Counted from the stretch's first letter, positions 7,560 to 16,547 are shown. The stretch is 45,475 nucleotides of DNA from JACRLI01 sp035542815 (GCA_035542815.1 DATKKS010000006.1:1-45475); one strand, 5' to 3'. Notes: generated from the sequence alone by a model not told the origin. Made by a program: numbers and translations.

Positions 7560-8978
7560 TCAGATCTTGATGAGCATGGCGAGGGAGATGCGGTTCTCGT
7601 CCGGGACGAGGTCCGGGGACCAGTCTTTGACCTGCGAGCCCGGGTCGCCCTGGTTGCCCCCGGGCGGGGTGACGCCGCCGGAGCCGGCGAAGTAGGGCAC
7701 GTTGGCGTGCCGGTGGTTGTACTCCAGCCGGAAGGTGACGAAGGGCCGCGGCATGTAGTCGGCGGCCACCTGCAGGTCCCAGGCCTTGAACGGATCTCCC
7801 GGGTTCTCGGTGAAGTACGGCGTGCCCGAGAACGCGGTGGCCCCGTTGACCGGCGGCAGCAGCACCAGATAGCGCCCGGGGTTGGTGATGGCGCCGCCGC
7901 CCACGGTCAGGCCGAAGCGGTCGTGCGCGAACCACAGCCGGTTGTAGGCCATGAAGCCCAGAAAGTACTGCGCCGACCCGAGGAACCGGGACAGGGACGG
8001 GTCCAGGTTCGCCAGGGCGGAATCGCCCCACTCGCAGCCGAAGTCCACGGTGAGCGAGACGGCGGCCTTGCTCAGCTTCCGGTCCGGATGGTCGTAGTAC
8101 TTGGCCATCACGCTGTTGTCGCTGTGGAAGCGCTTGCGGTCGGGGATCCCGAAGGCGTCCTTGCCGAGGTACTGGTTGCCCAGCACCGCGAAGGAACCGG
8201 TGGGGCGCCACAGCACCTGCACCCCGGTGCCCGGGACGTTGTTGAACCGCCCGTAGGACTGCCAGCCGTTGATCAGCCAGGGCTCGATCTTAAGCTTGTC
8301 GCTGGGGAAGATCTGCACCCGCATGCCGTTGAAAAACCACGGCGTGTTCGAGGATACGTAGGACGGCTGGTAGGTCCAGTTGTCGGCGTTGTAGTAGCTC
8401 CACAGACCGATGTAGGACATGAAGATGCCGGCCTGGATGTTGATCCCGTTCAGCGCGTCGAGGTGGTAGCCGCCGTAGGCCTCCGAGATGTAGCGGTAGG
8501 CGTCGGCCAGCTGCCACTGGCCGCGCCCGGGACTGGCGTCATTGCGCGGGGTGGTCTCGGAGTACATCCCGAACTGGGTCATCAGCCGGCCCATGACGTT
8601 CTTGTAAAGCAGGTCGCCGCCGACGCCCAGCTGGGTCAGCTGGTTCTCGCCGCTCCGGAACACCTCGCTGGATCCGGAGATGGTGGCGTCCTTGGGGCTG
8701 GGGACGTCCAGGTGGTACACGTCGTCGATCCGGAACTCGCCGGTGAACGGCCCCACCGTGAGGGGCCTCTCGCTGGCCCCGGCGTTCCCGGGGAGCCACG
8801 AGAAGTCGGCGAAGGCGAACGGCTCGGCCGGTGCTGGGGCTGCATGGGCCCCGACCTGCGCGGAGTCCGGCGGGCCGGCGAGAGCGGCCGCCGGGGCCGC
8901 CTGGCCTCGCGCTGCGGGGGCGATCAGCGCGAGGGCCAGGGCGAGCCCGCCGAGGGCGATGGACGGACGTGGAGCCAC
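7560..8978 (-). CDS. Outer-membrane beta-barrel porin (BBP2/OmpL-like) encoded inside the kdp operon
   Basis: A 472-residue secreted barrel protein. After a hydrophobic signal peptide with an Ala-x-Ala-type end (IAPAARGQA) and a Pro/Ala linker come many alternating aromatic strands, for example SEAYGGYHLDALNGINIQAG and VTFRLEYNHRHANV, ending with the amphipathic strand RISLAMLIKI as outer-membrane barrels do. It resembles the putative beta-barrel porin-2 family. The start is best set at GTG 8978: the sequence AAGGAGGA 5 nt before it is an ideal Shine-Dalgarno. An ATG at 8993 would place that Shine-Dalgarno inside the coding sequence. Position between kdpC and kdpD suggests passage of K+ through the outer membrane when K+ is scarce; this is inference. 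Confidence 0.85.
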   Translation of the reverse strand: MAPRPSIALGGLALALALIAPAARGQAAPAAALAGPPDSAQVGAHAAPAPAEPFAFADFSWLPGNAGASERPLTVGPFTGEFRIDDVYHLDVPSPKDATISGSSEVFRSGENQLTQLGVGGDLLYKNVMGRLMTQFGMYSETTPRNDASPGRGQWQLADAYRYISEAYGGYHLDALNGINIQAGIFMSYIGLWSYYNADNWTYQPSYVSSNTPWFFNGMRVQIFPSDKLKIEPWLINGWQSYGRFNNVPGTGVQVLWRPTGSFAVLGNQYLGKDAFGIPDRKRFHSDNSVMAKYYDHPDRKLSKAAVSLTVDFGCEWGDSALANLDPSLSRFLGSAQYFLGFMAYNRLWFAHDRFGLTVGGGAITNPGRYLVLLPPVNGATAFSGTPYFTENPGDPFKAWDLQVAADYMPRPFVTFRLEYNHRHANVPYFAGSGGVTPPGGNQGDPGSQVKDWSPDLVPDENRISLAMLIKI

Positions 8979-9052
8979 TGGGTCCTCCTTCATGCTCGAG
9001 GGGCGCGGGCGGCAGGCCCGCGAGCTGTGGGCGGAACCGGGGGGGCGGCGTC

Positions 9053-9694
9053 TCACCGGGTCCGGCCCTGCCGGTCCGCGTGGTCCAGCGCCAGGTTGAG
9101 CCGCAGCACGTTGACCCGCGGCTCGCCCAGCAGGCCGAACTGCCGGAGCTCGGTGTTCTCCACCACCAGCTTCCGGACGGCGGATTCGGAGAGCCCGCGG
9201 GCCCGCGCCACGCGGGCCGCCTGCAGTCCGGCGTTCCCCGGGCTGATGTGCGGGTCCAGGCCGCTCCCGGAACGGGTCACGGCGTCGGAAGGCACCGGCG
9301 CATCCTTCGCCAGACCGTTCTCCGCCCGGTAGGCAATCGTCAGGTCCCGGATGCCGTCGAAGTTCCCCGGGTCATCCTGCCCGTTGGGCAGCTTCTTGTG
9401 GACACCGTGGATCAGCTTGTCGGAGGTGGGCCCCAGGTTGGTGCCCGAGGAGTTGCCCGCGTCGTAGCCCGAGCCCGCCGCCGACGGGCGCGGGTGGAAG
9501 TAGCCGGGCGCGGTGAACCCCTGGGCGATGAGCGCCGAGCCCACCACCGTCCCCCCGCGCACGAGCAGGCTGCCGTTGGCCTGGTGCGGGAAGAGCAGCT
9601 GGGCGAAGGCGGTGATGACCCCCGGGAACACCAGGCCGGTCAGCACCATCCACAGCAGCACGCTGGCCACCGCGGGTCTCAGCTGTCGAAGCAT
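9053..9694 (-). CDS. kdpC: KdpC, K+-transporting ATPase subunit C
   Basis: A 213-residue single-span subunit that stabilises the KdpFABC pump and raises its ATP affinity. One N-terminal helix (LLWMVLTGLVFPGVITAFA) is followed by the periplasmic KdpC domain with QGFTAPGYFHPRPSAAG, the SGSGLDPHISP motif and a final ARARGLSESAVRKLV segment. The start is ATG 9694 behind GAGGAG 6 nt upstream. It lies 71 bp after kdpB and 74 bp before the porin gene. Length and motifs are complete. Confidence 0.97.
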   Translation of the reverse strand: MLRQLRPAVASVLLWMVLTGLVFPGVITAFAQLLFPHQANGSLLVRGGTVVGSALIAQGFTAPGYFHPRPSAAGSGYDAGNSSGTNLGPTSDKLIHGVHKKLPNGQDDPGNFDGIRDLTIAYRAENGLAKDAPVPSDAVTRSGSGLDPHISPGNAGLQAARVARARGLSESAVRKLVVENTELRQFGLLGEPRVNVLRLNLALDHADRQGRTR

Positions 9695-9765
9695 CTCAAG
9701 CTCCTCTTCGTGCGGGGCCGGGGAATGAAGCCCCCCGGCCACGGAATCTCTCGCGGCGCGTCCGC

Positions 9766-11925
9766 TCAGGCCAGCCGCAGCAGCACCAGCAGACGGTCGA
9801 GGACCCAGATCGCCGGGAACGGCACCAGCACCCCACCCACGCCGTACAGGAAGAGGTTCCGCCGCAGCACCGCCGAGGCCCCCATGGGCCGGTAGCGCAC
9901 CCCCCGCAGCGCCAGCGGGATCAGCGCGACGATGATGAGCGCGTTGAACACCACCGCCGCCAGCACCGCCGAGTGCGGCGTGCTGTGCGCGCCGCCCGGC
10001 CCGTATTTCAAGAAGTTGATGGTCTGCAACGCCGGGTAGGTGACCGCAAACATCGCCGGGATGATGCAGAAGTACTTGGACACGTCGTTGGCGATGCTGA
10101 AGGTGGTCAGCGCCCCGCGGGTCATCAGCAGCTGCTTGCCGATCTCCACGATCTCGATGAGCTTGGTCGGGTTGCTGTCCAGGTCCACCATGTTGCCGGC
10201 TTCCTTGGCCGCCTGCGTCCCGGTGTTCATGGCCACGCCCACGTCGGCCTGGGCCAGGGCCGGCGCGTCGTTGGTGCCGTCGCCGGTCATCGCCACCAGC
10301 TTCCCGCCCTGCTGCTCCTTGCGGATGAGGGCCATCTTGGTCTCGGGGGTGGCCTCGGCCAGGAAGTCGTCCACGCCGGCCTCCCCGGCGATGGAGGCGG
10401 CGGTGAGCGGGTTGTCGCCGGTGATCATCACCGTCTTGATCCCCATCGCCCGGAGCTGCTCGAAGCGGTTCCGCATCCCCCCCTTGACGATGTCCTTGAG
10501 GTGGACCACCCCCAGGGCCCGGCTGTCCACCGCCACCGCCAGCGGCGTGCCGCCGGCCCGGGAGATGCGCGCCACGATCTCGTCGAGCTGGGCGGGGACC
10601 AGCCCGCCCTGCGCCTGGATGTGGCGCTTGACCGCCTCGCTGGCGCCCTTGCGGATCTGCACCCCGTTGAGGTTCACCCCGCTCATCCGCGTCTGGGCGG
10701 AGAACGGGATGAACTGGGCGTCGCGGTCCGCCAACTCGCGCCCGCGCAGCCCGTACTTCTCCTTGGCCAGGACCACGATGCTGCGCCCCTCGGGGGTCTC
10801 GTCGGCCAGCGAGGAGAGCTGCGCCGCGCTGGCCAGCTCTTCGATCTCCACGCCCGCCAGGGGCACCAGCTCCACCGCCCGCCGGTTGCCCAGGGTGATG
10901 GTGCCGGTCTTGTCCAGCAGCAGGGTGTTCACGTCGCCGGCGGCCTCCACCGCCTTGCCCGACATGGCCAGCACGTTGTGCTGCATCACCCGGTCCATCC
11001 CGGCGATGCCGATGGCCGAGAGCAGCCCGCCGATGGTGGTGGGGATGAGGCACACCAGGAGCGCCGCCAGGAGGAAGATGGACGGCAGCTGCCCTGCCCC
11101 GGCGGCCCGGATGCTGTACCCGGCGAACGGGACCAGCGTCGCGACCGCCAGCAGGAAGATGACGGTGGTGCCGGCCAGCAGGATGGTGAGGGCGATCTCG
11201 TTGGGCGTCTTCTGCCGCTTGGCGCCCTCCACCAGGGCGATCATCCGGTCCAGAAACGCCTCGCCGGGGTTGGCCGTGATCCGCACCACGATCCGGTCGG
11301 ACAGCACCCGGGTGCCGCCGGTGACCGCGCTGCGGTCTCCGCTCTCGCGGATCACCGGGGCGCTCTCGCCGGTGATCGCGGACTCGTCCACCGAGGCGAT
11401 GCCCTCGACCACGTCGCCGTCTCCGGGGATGATGTCCCCGGCCTCGCAGATCACCAGGTCGCCCTTGCGCAGCCGCGCGCCTTCCACCCGCTCCTCGCGG
11501 CGGTCGTCGGCGCGGCCGCTGGGGATCCGGCGCGCCACGGTCACGGTCTTGGCCTTGCGCAAGGCGTCGGCCTGGGCCTTGCCGCGGCCCTCGGCCATCG
11601 CCTCCGCGAAGTTCGCGAACAGCACCGTGAACCACAGCCACAGCGTGATCTGGGCGTCGAACAGGGTGTTGTGGCCGCCGGCGAGGAGGTCCCGGACCAG
11701 CAGGAAGGTGGTGACCACGCTGCCCACCTCGACCACGAACATGACCGGGTTCCGGGCCACGTGCCGCGGATCCAGCTTGCGGAACGCGTCGCCCAGGGCC
11801 CGCTTGACGATCGGCGGGTCGAACAGGCTCCGCGGCGCGCGCTTGGGCCGCCGATAGCCGCCGGCCTCCGGCGGTGCGCCGGACGCGGCGGGCAGGCTCT
11901 CGAGCTGCAGGGTCATGAAGGTCAT
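9766..11925 (-). CDS. kdpB: KdpB, catalytic P-type ATPase subunit
   Basis: A 719-residue P-type ATPase subunit that couples ATP hydrolysis to K+ import through KdpA. Seen: the actuator motif TGES (185-188), the phosphorylation site DKTGT with Asp338, the hinge motifs MITGDNPLTA and MTGDGTNDAPALAQADVG, and seven likely membrane helices, with CLIPTTIGG in the helix before the phosphorylation domain. Two ATGs compete for the start, 11925 and 11916; GAGGGG lies 0-3 nt before the first and about 10 nt before the second, so 11916 may be the true one. The gap to kdpA is 22 bp. Confidence 0.97.
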   Translation of the reverse strand: MTFMTLQLESLPAASGAPPEAGGYRRPKRAPRSLFDPPIVKRALGDAFRKLDPRHVARNPVMFVVEVGSVVTTFLLVRDLLAGGHNTLFDAQITLWLWFTVLFANFAEAMAEGRGKAQADALRKAKTVTVARRIPSGRADDRREERVEGARLRKGDLVICEAGDIIPGDGDVVEGIASVDESAITGESAPVIRESGDRSAVTGGTRVLSDRIVVRITANPGEAFLDRMIALVEGAKRQKTPNEIALTILLAGTTVIFLLAVATLVPFAGYSIRAAGAGQLPSIFLLAALLVCLIPTTIGGLLSAIGIAGMDRVMQHNVLAMSGKAVEAAGDVNTLLLDKTGTITLGNRRAVELVPLAGVEIEELASAAQLSSLADETPEGRSIVVLAKEKYGLRGRELADRDAQFIPFSAQTRMSGVNLNGVQIRKGASEAVKRHIQAQGGLVPAQLDEIVARISRAGGTPLAVAVDSRALGVVHLKDIVKGGMRNRFEQLRAMGIKTVMITGDNPLTAASIAGEAGVDDFLAEATPETKMALIRKEQQGGKLVAMTGDGTNDAPALAQADVGVAMNTGTQAAKEAGNMVDLDSNPTKLIEIVEIGKQLLMTRGALTTFSIANDVSKYFCIIPAMFAVTYPALQTINFLKYGPGGAHSTPHSAVLAAVVFNALIIVALIPLALRGVRYRPMGASAVLRRNLFLYGVGGVLVPFPAIWVLDRLLVLLRLA

Positions 11926-11947
11926 CCCCTCGGGCGGTCCGCCCCGG

Positions 11948-13675
11948 CTAGAACAGCTGTCCGGAGAGCATTTGCAGGTGCTCCACGATCGGGCCCAGCG
12001 CCAGGGCCGGGAAGTACTCCAGCGCCCCGACGATCAGCACCACCGCGGCCAGCATGAACGCGAAGGTCGCCGAATCGGTGGCCAGCGTGCCGGCCGAGGC
12101 CGGCACGCGCTTCTTGCGGGCCAGGCTCCCGGCCATGGCCAGCAGCGGGATGATCATCAGGAACCGCCCGATGAGCATCTCGAGGCCCAGGGTCAGGTTG
12201 TAGAACGGGGTGTTGCCGCTGAGGCCCGCGAACGCCGACCCGTTGTTGGCGGTGGTCGAGCAGTAGGCGTACAGGATCTCGGTGAACCCGTGCGCTCCCC
12301 CGTTGTTCACGGCGCCCGGGGCGACGTAGCCGGCCAGGGCGGTCCACAGCACGTTGCCGGCGAAGAGCAGGAGCACCGCAATGATGGCCATGCGGACCTC
12401 GTACTTCTCGATCTTCTTGCCCAGGTACTCCGGGGTCCGGCCGACCATGAGGCCGGCGAGGAAGACCGCGATCACGGCGTACATGAGCATCCCGTACAGC
12501 CCCGCGCCCACGCCCCCGAAGATCACCTCGTCGCACATGAGGTTCAGCAGCGGCACCATCCCGCCCACCGGCGTGAAGCTGTCGTGCATGGAGTTGACCG
12601 CGCCGCACGAGGCGTCGGTGGTGACGGTGGCCCACAGCGCGGAGTTGGCGATGCCGAAGCGGGTCTCCTTGCCCTCCATGTTGCCGCCCGGCTGCCAGGC
12701 GGTGGCGTGGGTCATCACGCCCAGCCGGGCCACCAGCGGGTTGCCCGAGGCCTCGGCCCAGTAGCACAGGCCCAGCCCGCCCACGAACATGAACGTCATG
12801 GCCGCGAACAGGGCCCACCCCTGCCGGGTGTTGCCGACCATCTTCCCGAAGGTGTAGGTCAGGCCCGCCGGGATCAGGAAGATGGCCAGCAGCTCGAGCA
12901 GGTTGGTGAGGGGCGTGGGGTTCTCGTAGGGGTGGGCGGAGTTGGCGTTGAAGAAGCCGCCGCCGTTGGTGCCCAGCTCCTTGATGAACTCCTGGGAGGC
13001 CACCGGCCCCTGGGCGAGGGTCTGGCTCGCGCCCTCAAGGGTGGCCGCCCGGGTGTAGGGGGCGAAGTTCTGCGGCACGCCCTGCCACACCAGCACCAGC
13101 GAGCCGACCAGGCACAGGGGGAGCAGCACGTACAGCGTGGCGCGGGTGACGTCCACCCAGAAGCTCCCCAGGCCGCTGGCCGAGCGCCGGGCGAAGCCGC
13201 GCACCAGGGCGATCGCGACCGCGATGCCCGCGGCCGCGGACATCCAGTTGTGGGCGGCCAGCGCCAGCATGTTGGACAGGTAGCTGACCGCCGCCTCGGG
13301 CACGTAGTTCTGCCAGTTGGTGTTGGTGGTGAACGAGGCCGCGGTGTTGAAGGCGAGGTCCGCGGGCATCTGCTTCGCGCCAAAGTGGGCCGGGTTCAGC
13401 GGCAGGTGCCCCTGGAGGCGCAGCAGCGCGTAGCTGGCCAGCGCGCCCACGGCGCTGAACGCCAGCAGCGCGAAGCCGTACGTGGTCCAGGGCATGTCCT
13501 GGTCTTCGCGGACGCCCAGGAGCCGGTACACCAGCCGCTCCAGCGGCCGCAGCACTGGCGTCAGAGGGGTGCGCTGCCCCTGGAACACGCGGGCCATGTA
13601 GGCGCCCACCGGCCGGGTCAGGAGCAGGATCAGGCCGAAGAAGAGCGCCAGCTGCAGGATTCCGTTGCCAGTCAT
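11948..13675 (-). CDS. kdpA: KdpA, K+ channel-like subunit
   Basis: A 575-residue integral membrane subunit that selects and translocates K+. The four pore-loop repeats of the SKT superfamily are visible: SFTTNTNWQNY, GTNGGGFFNANS, the segment TTDASCGAVNSMHDS, and STTANNGSAFAGL. About ten hydrophobic helices flank them. The start is ATG 13675 (MTGNGILQLALFF), 8 bp after the kdpF stop; an open N-terminal extension to 13756 is the out-of-frame image of kdpF and is rejected. All parts of the subunit appear intact. Confidence 0.97.
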   Translation of the reverse strand: MTGNGILQLALFFGLILLLTRPVGAYMARVFQGQRTPLTPVLRPLERLVYRLLGVREDQDMPWTTYGFALLAFSAVGALASYALLRLQGHLPLNPAHFGAKQMPADLAFNTAASFTTNTNWQNYVPEAAVSYLSNMLALAAHNWMSAAAGIAVAIALVRGFARRSASGLGSFWVDVTRATLYVLLPLCLVGSLVLVWQGVPQNFAPYTRAATLEGASQTLAQGPVASQEFIKELGTNGGGFFNANSAHPYENPTPLTNLLELLAIFLIPAGLTYTFGKMVGNTRQGWALFAAMTFMFVGGLGLCYWAEASGNPLVARLGVMTHATAWQPGGNMEGKETRFGIANSALWATVTTDASCGAVNSMHDSFTPVGGMVPLLNLMCDEVIFGGVGAGLYGMLMYAVIAVFLAGLMVGRTPEYLGKKIEKYEVRMAIIAVLLLFAGNVLWTALAGYVAPGAVNNGGAHGFTEILYAYCSTTANNGSAFAGLSGNTPFYNLTLGLEMLIGRFLMIIPLLAMAGSLARKKRVPASAGTLATDSATFAFMLAAVVLIVGALEYFPALALGPIVEHLQMLSGQLF

Positions 13676-13683
13676 GGCGGCCC

Positions 13684-13770
13684 CTAGAACTTGTGCGGCT
13701 TCAGGAGCGCGTACACCAGGTACACGAGGAGCAGCAGCACCACTGCTCCGCTCCACAGGTAGTCGTTCAC
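13684..13770 (-). CDS. kdpF: KdpF, small membrane subunit
   Basis: A 28-residue single-helix peptide. It begins with GTG (MNDYLWSG), runs through a Val/Leu-rich helix and ends LVYALLKPHKF, the typical tail of KdpF (Y-L-x-Y-A-L-L-x-P-x-x-F). KdpF stabilises the KdpABC complex and binds lipid at its interface. It overlaps nothing: the TGA of the small upstream gene and its GTG are separated by one base, with GAGGAGG 8 nt before the start. The next gene, kdpA, begins 8 bp later. Confidence 0.93.
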   Translation of the reverse strand: MNDYLWSGAVVLLLLVYLVYALLKPHKF

Positions 13771-13771
13771 C

Positions 13772-13870
13772 TCAGGCCTCCTCGCGCTCCAGCAGCTCGC
13801 AGCCGCGCGCGAACAGGGCGGCCGCGGCGAAGAAGACGACGGTCACGGCGACATAGAGGAGATCGGGCAT
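13772..13870 (-). CDS. Small one-helix membrane protein, first gene of the kdp operon
   Basis: A 32-residue protein beginning MPDLLYVAVTVVFFAAAA and ending in a charged tail with RGCELLEREEA. It has one transmembrane helix, then a conserved-looking R-G-C-E segment. Small genes with this helix plus Arg-Gly-Cys-Glu pattern occur just before kdpF in other high-GC genomes as far as I recall, but no function is assigned. The start is ATG 13870 with GGAGG 2 nt upstream and a second AAGGAG 11 nt upstream. Translation of kdpF is probably coupled to it. It may be an additional small pump subunit or a regulator; both are inference. Confidence 0.78.
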   Translation of the reverse strand: MPDLLYVAVTVVFFAAAALFARGCELLEREEA

Positions 13871-13990
13871 CGCCTCCGGCTCCTTTCCGGCCGGCCCGCG
13901 GCGGCGCCCGCCGGGCCCGGGCGCGCCGAAGGCGGCGGCCGGGGCCCCGCGGGGCGCCCTGCAGGTTCGTTTCGATTGGATCACGAACGT

Positions 13991-14040
13991 GGGTCAGAGG
14001 GGCGTCAAGAAGGCCGGGTGGGGGGTCAGAAACGCGTCAA
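13991..14040 (-). promoter_or_regulatory. kdpE box (candidate): Tandem direct repeats upstream of the kdp operon, candidate KdpE sites
   Basis: The minus strand carries TTGACGCGTTTCTGACCC (14040-14023) and TTGACGCCCCTCTGACCC (14008-13991), identical at 15 of 18 positions and 32 bp apart, about three helical turns. Within each, TGAC recurs after 11 bp, the half-site spacing expected for OmpR-family dimers such as KdpE. A further TGACGC lies at 14064-14059. They are about 120-170 bp upstream of the first kdp gene, in the 233-bp gap after purM. The TTGACG of the nearer repeat could double as a -35 box; no convincing -10 follows. Confidence 0.55.
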
Positions 14041-14103
14041 AGCCGAACGGGCAGGAGCGCGTCACGGCCGGGGGCACCCTCGCCACGCGCCGGCGGGCAG
14101 GGC

Positions 14104-15123
14104 TCAGGCCGGCGGCGCTCCCTCCAGGAACCGCACGCCCTCGCCCTCCACCACCCGGCCCAGGCGCCGCGGGGCCTCGCCGGCGGCCCGCAGGCGGGCC
14201 TCGGCCGCATCCGCCCTGGCGGCCTCCAGCACCAGCACCAGGCCGTAGCCCAGGTTGAACACCCGGCGCATCTCGGCGTCGTCCAGGCGGCCCGCCCGGC
14301 GGATCCACTCGAACAGCGGCGGCAGCGGCCACGGCTCGAGTTCCGCGCCCAGGCCGGCGGGGATCACCCGGGGCAGGTTCTCGGTGAAGCCGCCGCCGGT
14401 GATGTGCGCGAGGGCGCGGGGCCGCAGCTCGCCCAGGGCCCGCACCGCCCCGGAGTACGAGCGGTGCGGCGCGAGCAGCGCCTCGCCCAGGGGCGTGGCG
14501 GTGCCGGGCACCGGGTCCTCCAGCCGGGGGCCGCCCGGCCCGGCCAGCAGCGCGCGGACCAGCGAGTAGCCGTTGGTGTGCAGGCCGCTGCTGGGCAGGC
14601 CCACCACCGCGTCGCCGGCGCGCACGTCCCGGCCGTCGATCCAGTCGGCGCGCCGGACCCAGCCCACCAGGCACCCGGCGAAGTCGTAGTCCCCGCCGGA
14701 GTACAGCCCGGGCAGCTCGGCGGTCTCCCCGCCCAGGATCGCCACCCCCTCGGCGCGGCAGGCCTCCGCCGCGCCCTCCAGCACCTCCCCCACCACCGCC
14801 GGCTCCAGCCGCGCGGCGGCGAAGTAGTCCAGCAGGAACAGCGGCGTGGCCCCGTGCGCCAGGGTGTCGTTCACGCAGTGGTTCACCAGGTCGGCGCCGA
14901 TGCCGCGGTGGCGCCCCAGGGCCACCGCCAGCCGGATCTTGGTGCCCACGCCGTCCAGGGTGGCGGTGAGCAGCCGCTCAGGATCGCCCGGGAACGGAAA
15001 CGCTCCGGAGAAGCCTCCGAAGCGTCCCAGATCCACCGGCCAGGTGCTGCGCACCAGCCGCCCGATGCGTTCGCGGGCCCGGGCCGCGCGCTCGCGGTCC
15101 ACGCCCGCGTCCGCGTAGCGCAT
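14104..15123 (-). CDS. purM: Phosphoribosylformylglycinamidine cyclo-ligase (AIR synthase)
   Basis: A 339-residue cytoplasmic enzyme of purine synthesis that closes the imidazole ring of FGAM using ATP. Seen: DGVGTKIRLA near residue 59, the NHCVNDTLAHGATPLFLLDY motif, GGETAELPGLY, VVGLPSSGLHTNGYSL, and HITGGGFTENLPRVIP, in the order of the family. Length is normal. The start is ATG 15123 (MRYADAGVDRE), which shares one base with the HD-GYP stop (TGATG), so translation is coupled to that signalling gene, an unusual partner. The 233-bp region after it holds the kdp promoter. Confidence 0.96.
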   Translation of the reverse strand: MRYADAGVDRERAARARERIGRLVRSTWPVDLGRFGGFSGAFPFPGDPERLLTATLDGVGTKIRLAVALGRHRGIGADLVNHCVNDTLAHGATPLFLLDYFAAARLEPAVVGEVLEGAAEACRAEGVAILGGETAELPGLYSGGDYDFAGCLVGWVRRADWIDGRDVRAGDAVVGLPSSGLHTNGYSLVRALLAGPGGPRLEDPVPGTATPLGEALLAPHRSYSGAVRALGELRPRALAHITGGGFTENLPRVIPAGLGAELEPWPLPPLFEWIRRAGRLDDAEMRRVFNLGYGLVLVLEAARADAAEARLRAAGEAPRRLGRVVEGEGVRFLEGAPPA

Positions 15124-16547
15124 CACACTCCCTGCGGCACCGCCGTGGACGCCGCCGGCGCCGCGGGGACCGGCACCGCCGCATTGACCGCGGCCGCGGC
15201 GGCCACCAGCGCCGCGGCGCCCCCGGCGACCACCACCGGACCGCCCATCTCCGGGGCCGTGGCGGCCAGCTGGTCCACCCATGGCGAAGGCGCAGGGGCG
15301 CGGGAGAGATCCACCTCCACCATGCGACAGAAGCACTCCACCACCACGGCGTCGAACTGGGTGCCGCTGAAGCGGCGCAGCTCCGCCAGCGCCACCTGCG
15401 GGCTGCGGGCCCGCACGTAGGGGCGGTCCGAGGTCATGGCGTCGTAGCAGTCGGCCACCGCCAGGATCCGGGAGCCCAGCGGGATCTGCTTGCCCACCAG
15501 CCCCATCGGGTAGCCCCGCCCGTCCATCCGCTCGTGGTGGGAGCGCACGAAATCCGCCGCCCGCCGCAGCGACCGCACCTGCTCGAACAGGCTCGCCCCC
15601 AGAACCGGGTGCTGGTCCAGCCGGCTCTTCTCGTCCCGGGTGAGGATGCCCGGCTTGCTGATCAGCGGGCGGGCCTCGTTGGTGATCTTGCCCAGGTCGT
15701 GCATGAGCGCGGCGTACTCCACCATCTCCACGTCCTGGCTCGACATGCGCAGATCGCGGGCCATCCGCACGCTGAACCCGGCCACCCTGAGGCTGTGCTC
15801 CCGGGTGAACGGGTCCACCGCGTCCAGCACCTTGGAGATGGCGCGCACGAAGTCCTTGAGGTCGGAGCGGGCGCGCAGGTGGGCCATGAACGAGTAGCGG
15901 GCCAGGAACAGCGGGAACACCGCCAGGGTGGCCGCCAGGAGGCCGCCGGTCAGGGTCAAGAGCGCCAGCAGCATCCCCAGGGGCAGCATGCTCCAGTGCT
16001 GCAGCAGGCCCCAGCGGAAGTTGTCCCGCCACAGGGCCAGCGGGTTGCGCCGTTCGGCCAGCGAGATCACCAGCGACAGCCCGCCGCTGTTGACGGTGAA
16101 GTACACCGCGCCCAGGGTCAGCAGCGGCAGGATGGCGTGCGCGAAGTGGGTGGTGCCGACCGGCCCGCCCAGGGCCACGTAGGCACAGCCCGCGGCCACC
16201 GTGGTGAGCGCATACAGCCCGGCGTTGAAGGTCACCTTGTGGAGCGGCTTCTTGAGCCACAGCCCCTGGTACAACAGGACGCTGACCACGTCGGCCCAGC
16301 CCACCAGCAGCGGGCCGTAGCACAGGATCCCCGCGTAGTCCACCACCCCGGACACCGTGATGAAGCCGCCGCAGGGCAGCTCCAGCGCGGTCGCCTCGGT
16401 GGCCACCAGCATCAGGGTCCAGACCAGGAAGGGTCCCAGGGGCGGCGGGGGATTGTGCAGCGCAAGAGCGGCGAGGGAGGCGAGGCCCGCAGCCAGGGTG
16501 CACACCACGCAGGACTTGACCGGCGGGGATAGAGCGGTTGGCTGCAT
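15123..16547 (-). CDS. Membrane-bound HD-GYP domain phosphodiesterase
   Basis: A 474-residue signalling protein, probably hydrolysing cyclic di-GMP. The N-terminal ~220 residues form six or seven membrane helices, with a FNAGLYALTTVAAGCAYVAL segment near the middle. The C-terminal HD-GYP domain (about 225-410) carries EHSLRV, the His283-Asp284 pair in ALMHDLGKI, SHHERMDGRGYPMGL and ILAVADCYDAMTSDRPY. A ~70-residue Ala/Pro/Val-rich tail follows. The start is ATG 16547 behind a perfect GAGGAGG 6 nt upstream; the open extension to 16874 is rejected. Its membrane part resembles that of the histidine kinase at 38889-40295, so both may read the same signal. It runs into purM by a one-base overlap. 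Confidence 0.92.
   Translation of the reverse strand: MQPTALSPPVKSCVVCTLAAGLASLAALALHNPPPPLGPFLVWTLMLVATEATALELPCGGFITVSGVVDYAGILCYGPLLVGWADVVSVLLYQGLWLKKPLHKVTFNAGLYALTTVAAGCAYVALGGPVGTTHFAHAILPLLTLGAVYFTVNSGGLSLVISLAERRNPLALWRDNFRWGLLQHWSMLPLGMLLALLTLTGGLLAATLAVFPLFLARYSFMAHLRARSDLKDFVRAISKVLDAVDPFTREHSLRVAGFSVRMARDLRMSSQDVEMVEYAALMHDLGKITNEARPLISKPGILTRDEKSRLDQHPVLGASLFEQVRSLRRAADFVRSHHERMDGRGYPMGLVGKQIPLGSRILAVADCYDAMTSDRPYVRARSPQVALAELRRFSGTQFDAVVVECFCRMVEVDLSRAPAPSPWVDQLAATAPEMGGPVVVAGGAAALVAAAAAVNAAVPVPAAPAASTAVPQGV

Noticed and set aside
4833..9332. 1499-codon open frame on the plus strand opposite kdpD and the porin
   Set aside because: It is antisense to kdpD, the porin and part of kdpC, whose families are unmistakable. 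Its product is low-complexity His/Arg/Gln/Gly-rich, as expected for a shadow frame in GC-rich DNA.
13871..14103. Cyclic di-AMP (ydaO-type) riboswitch before the kdp operon
   Set aside because: No recognisable core; only the direct repeats stand out.
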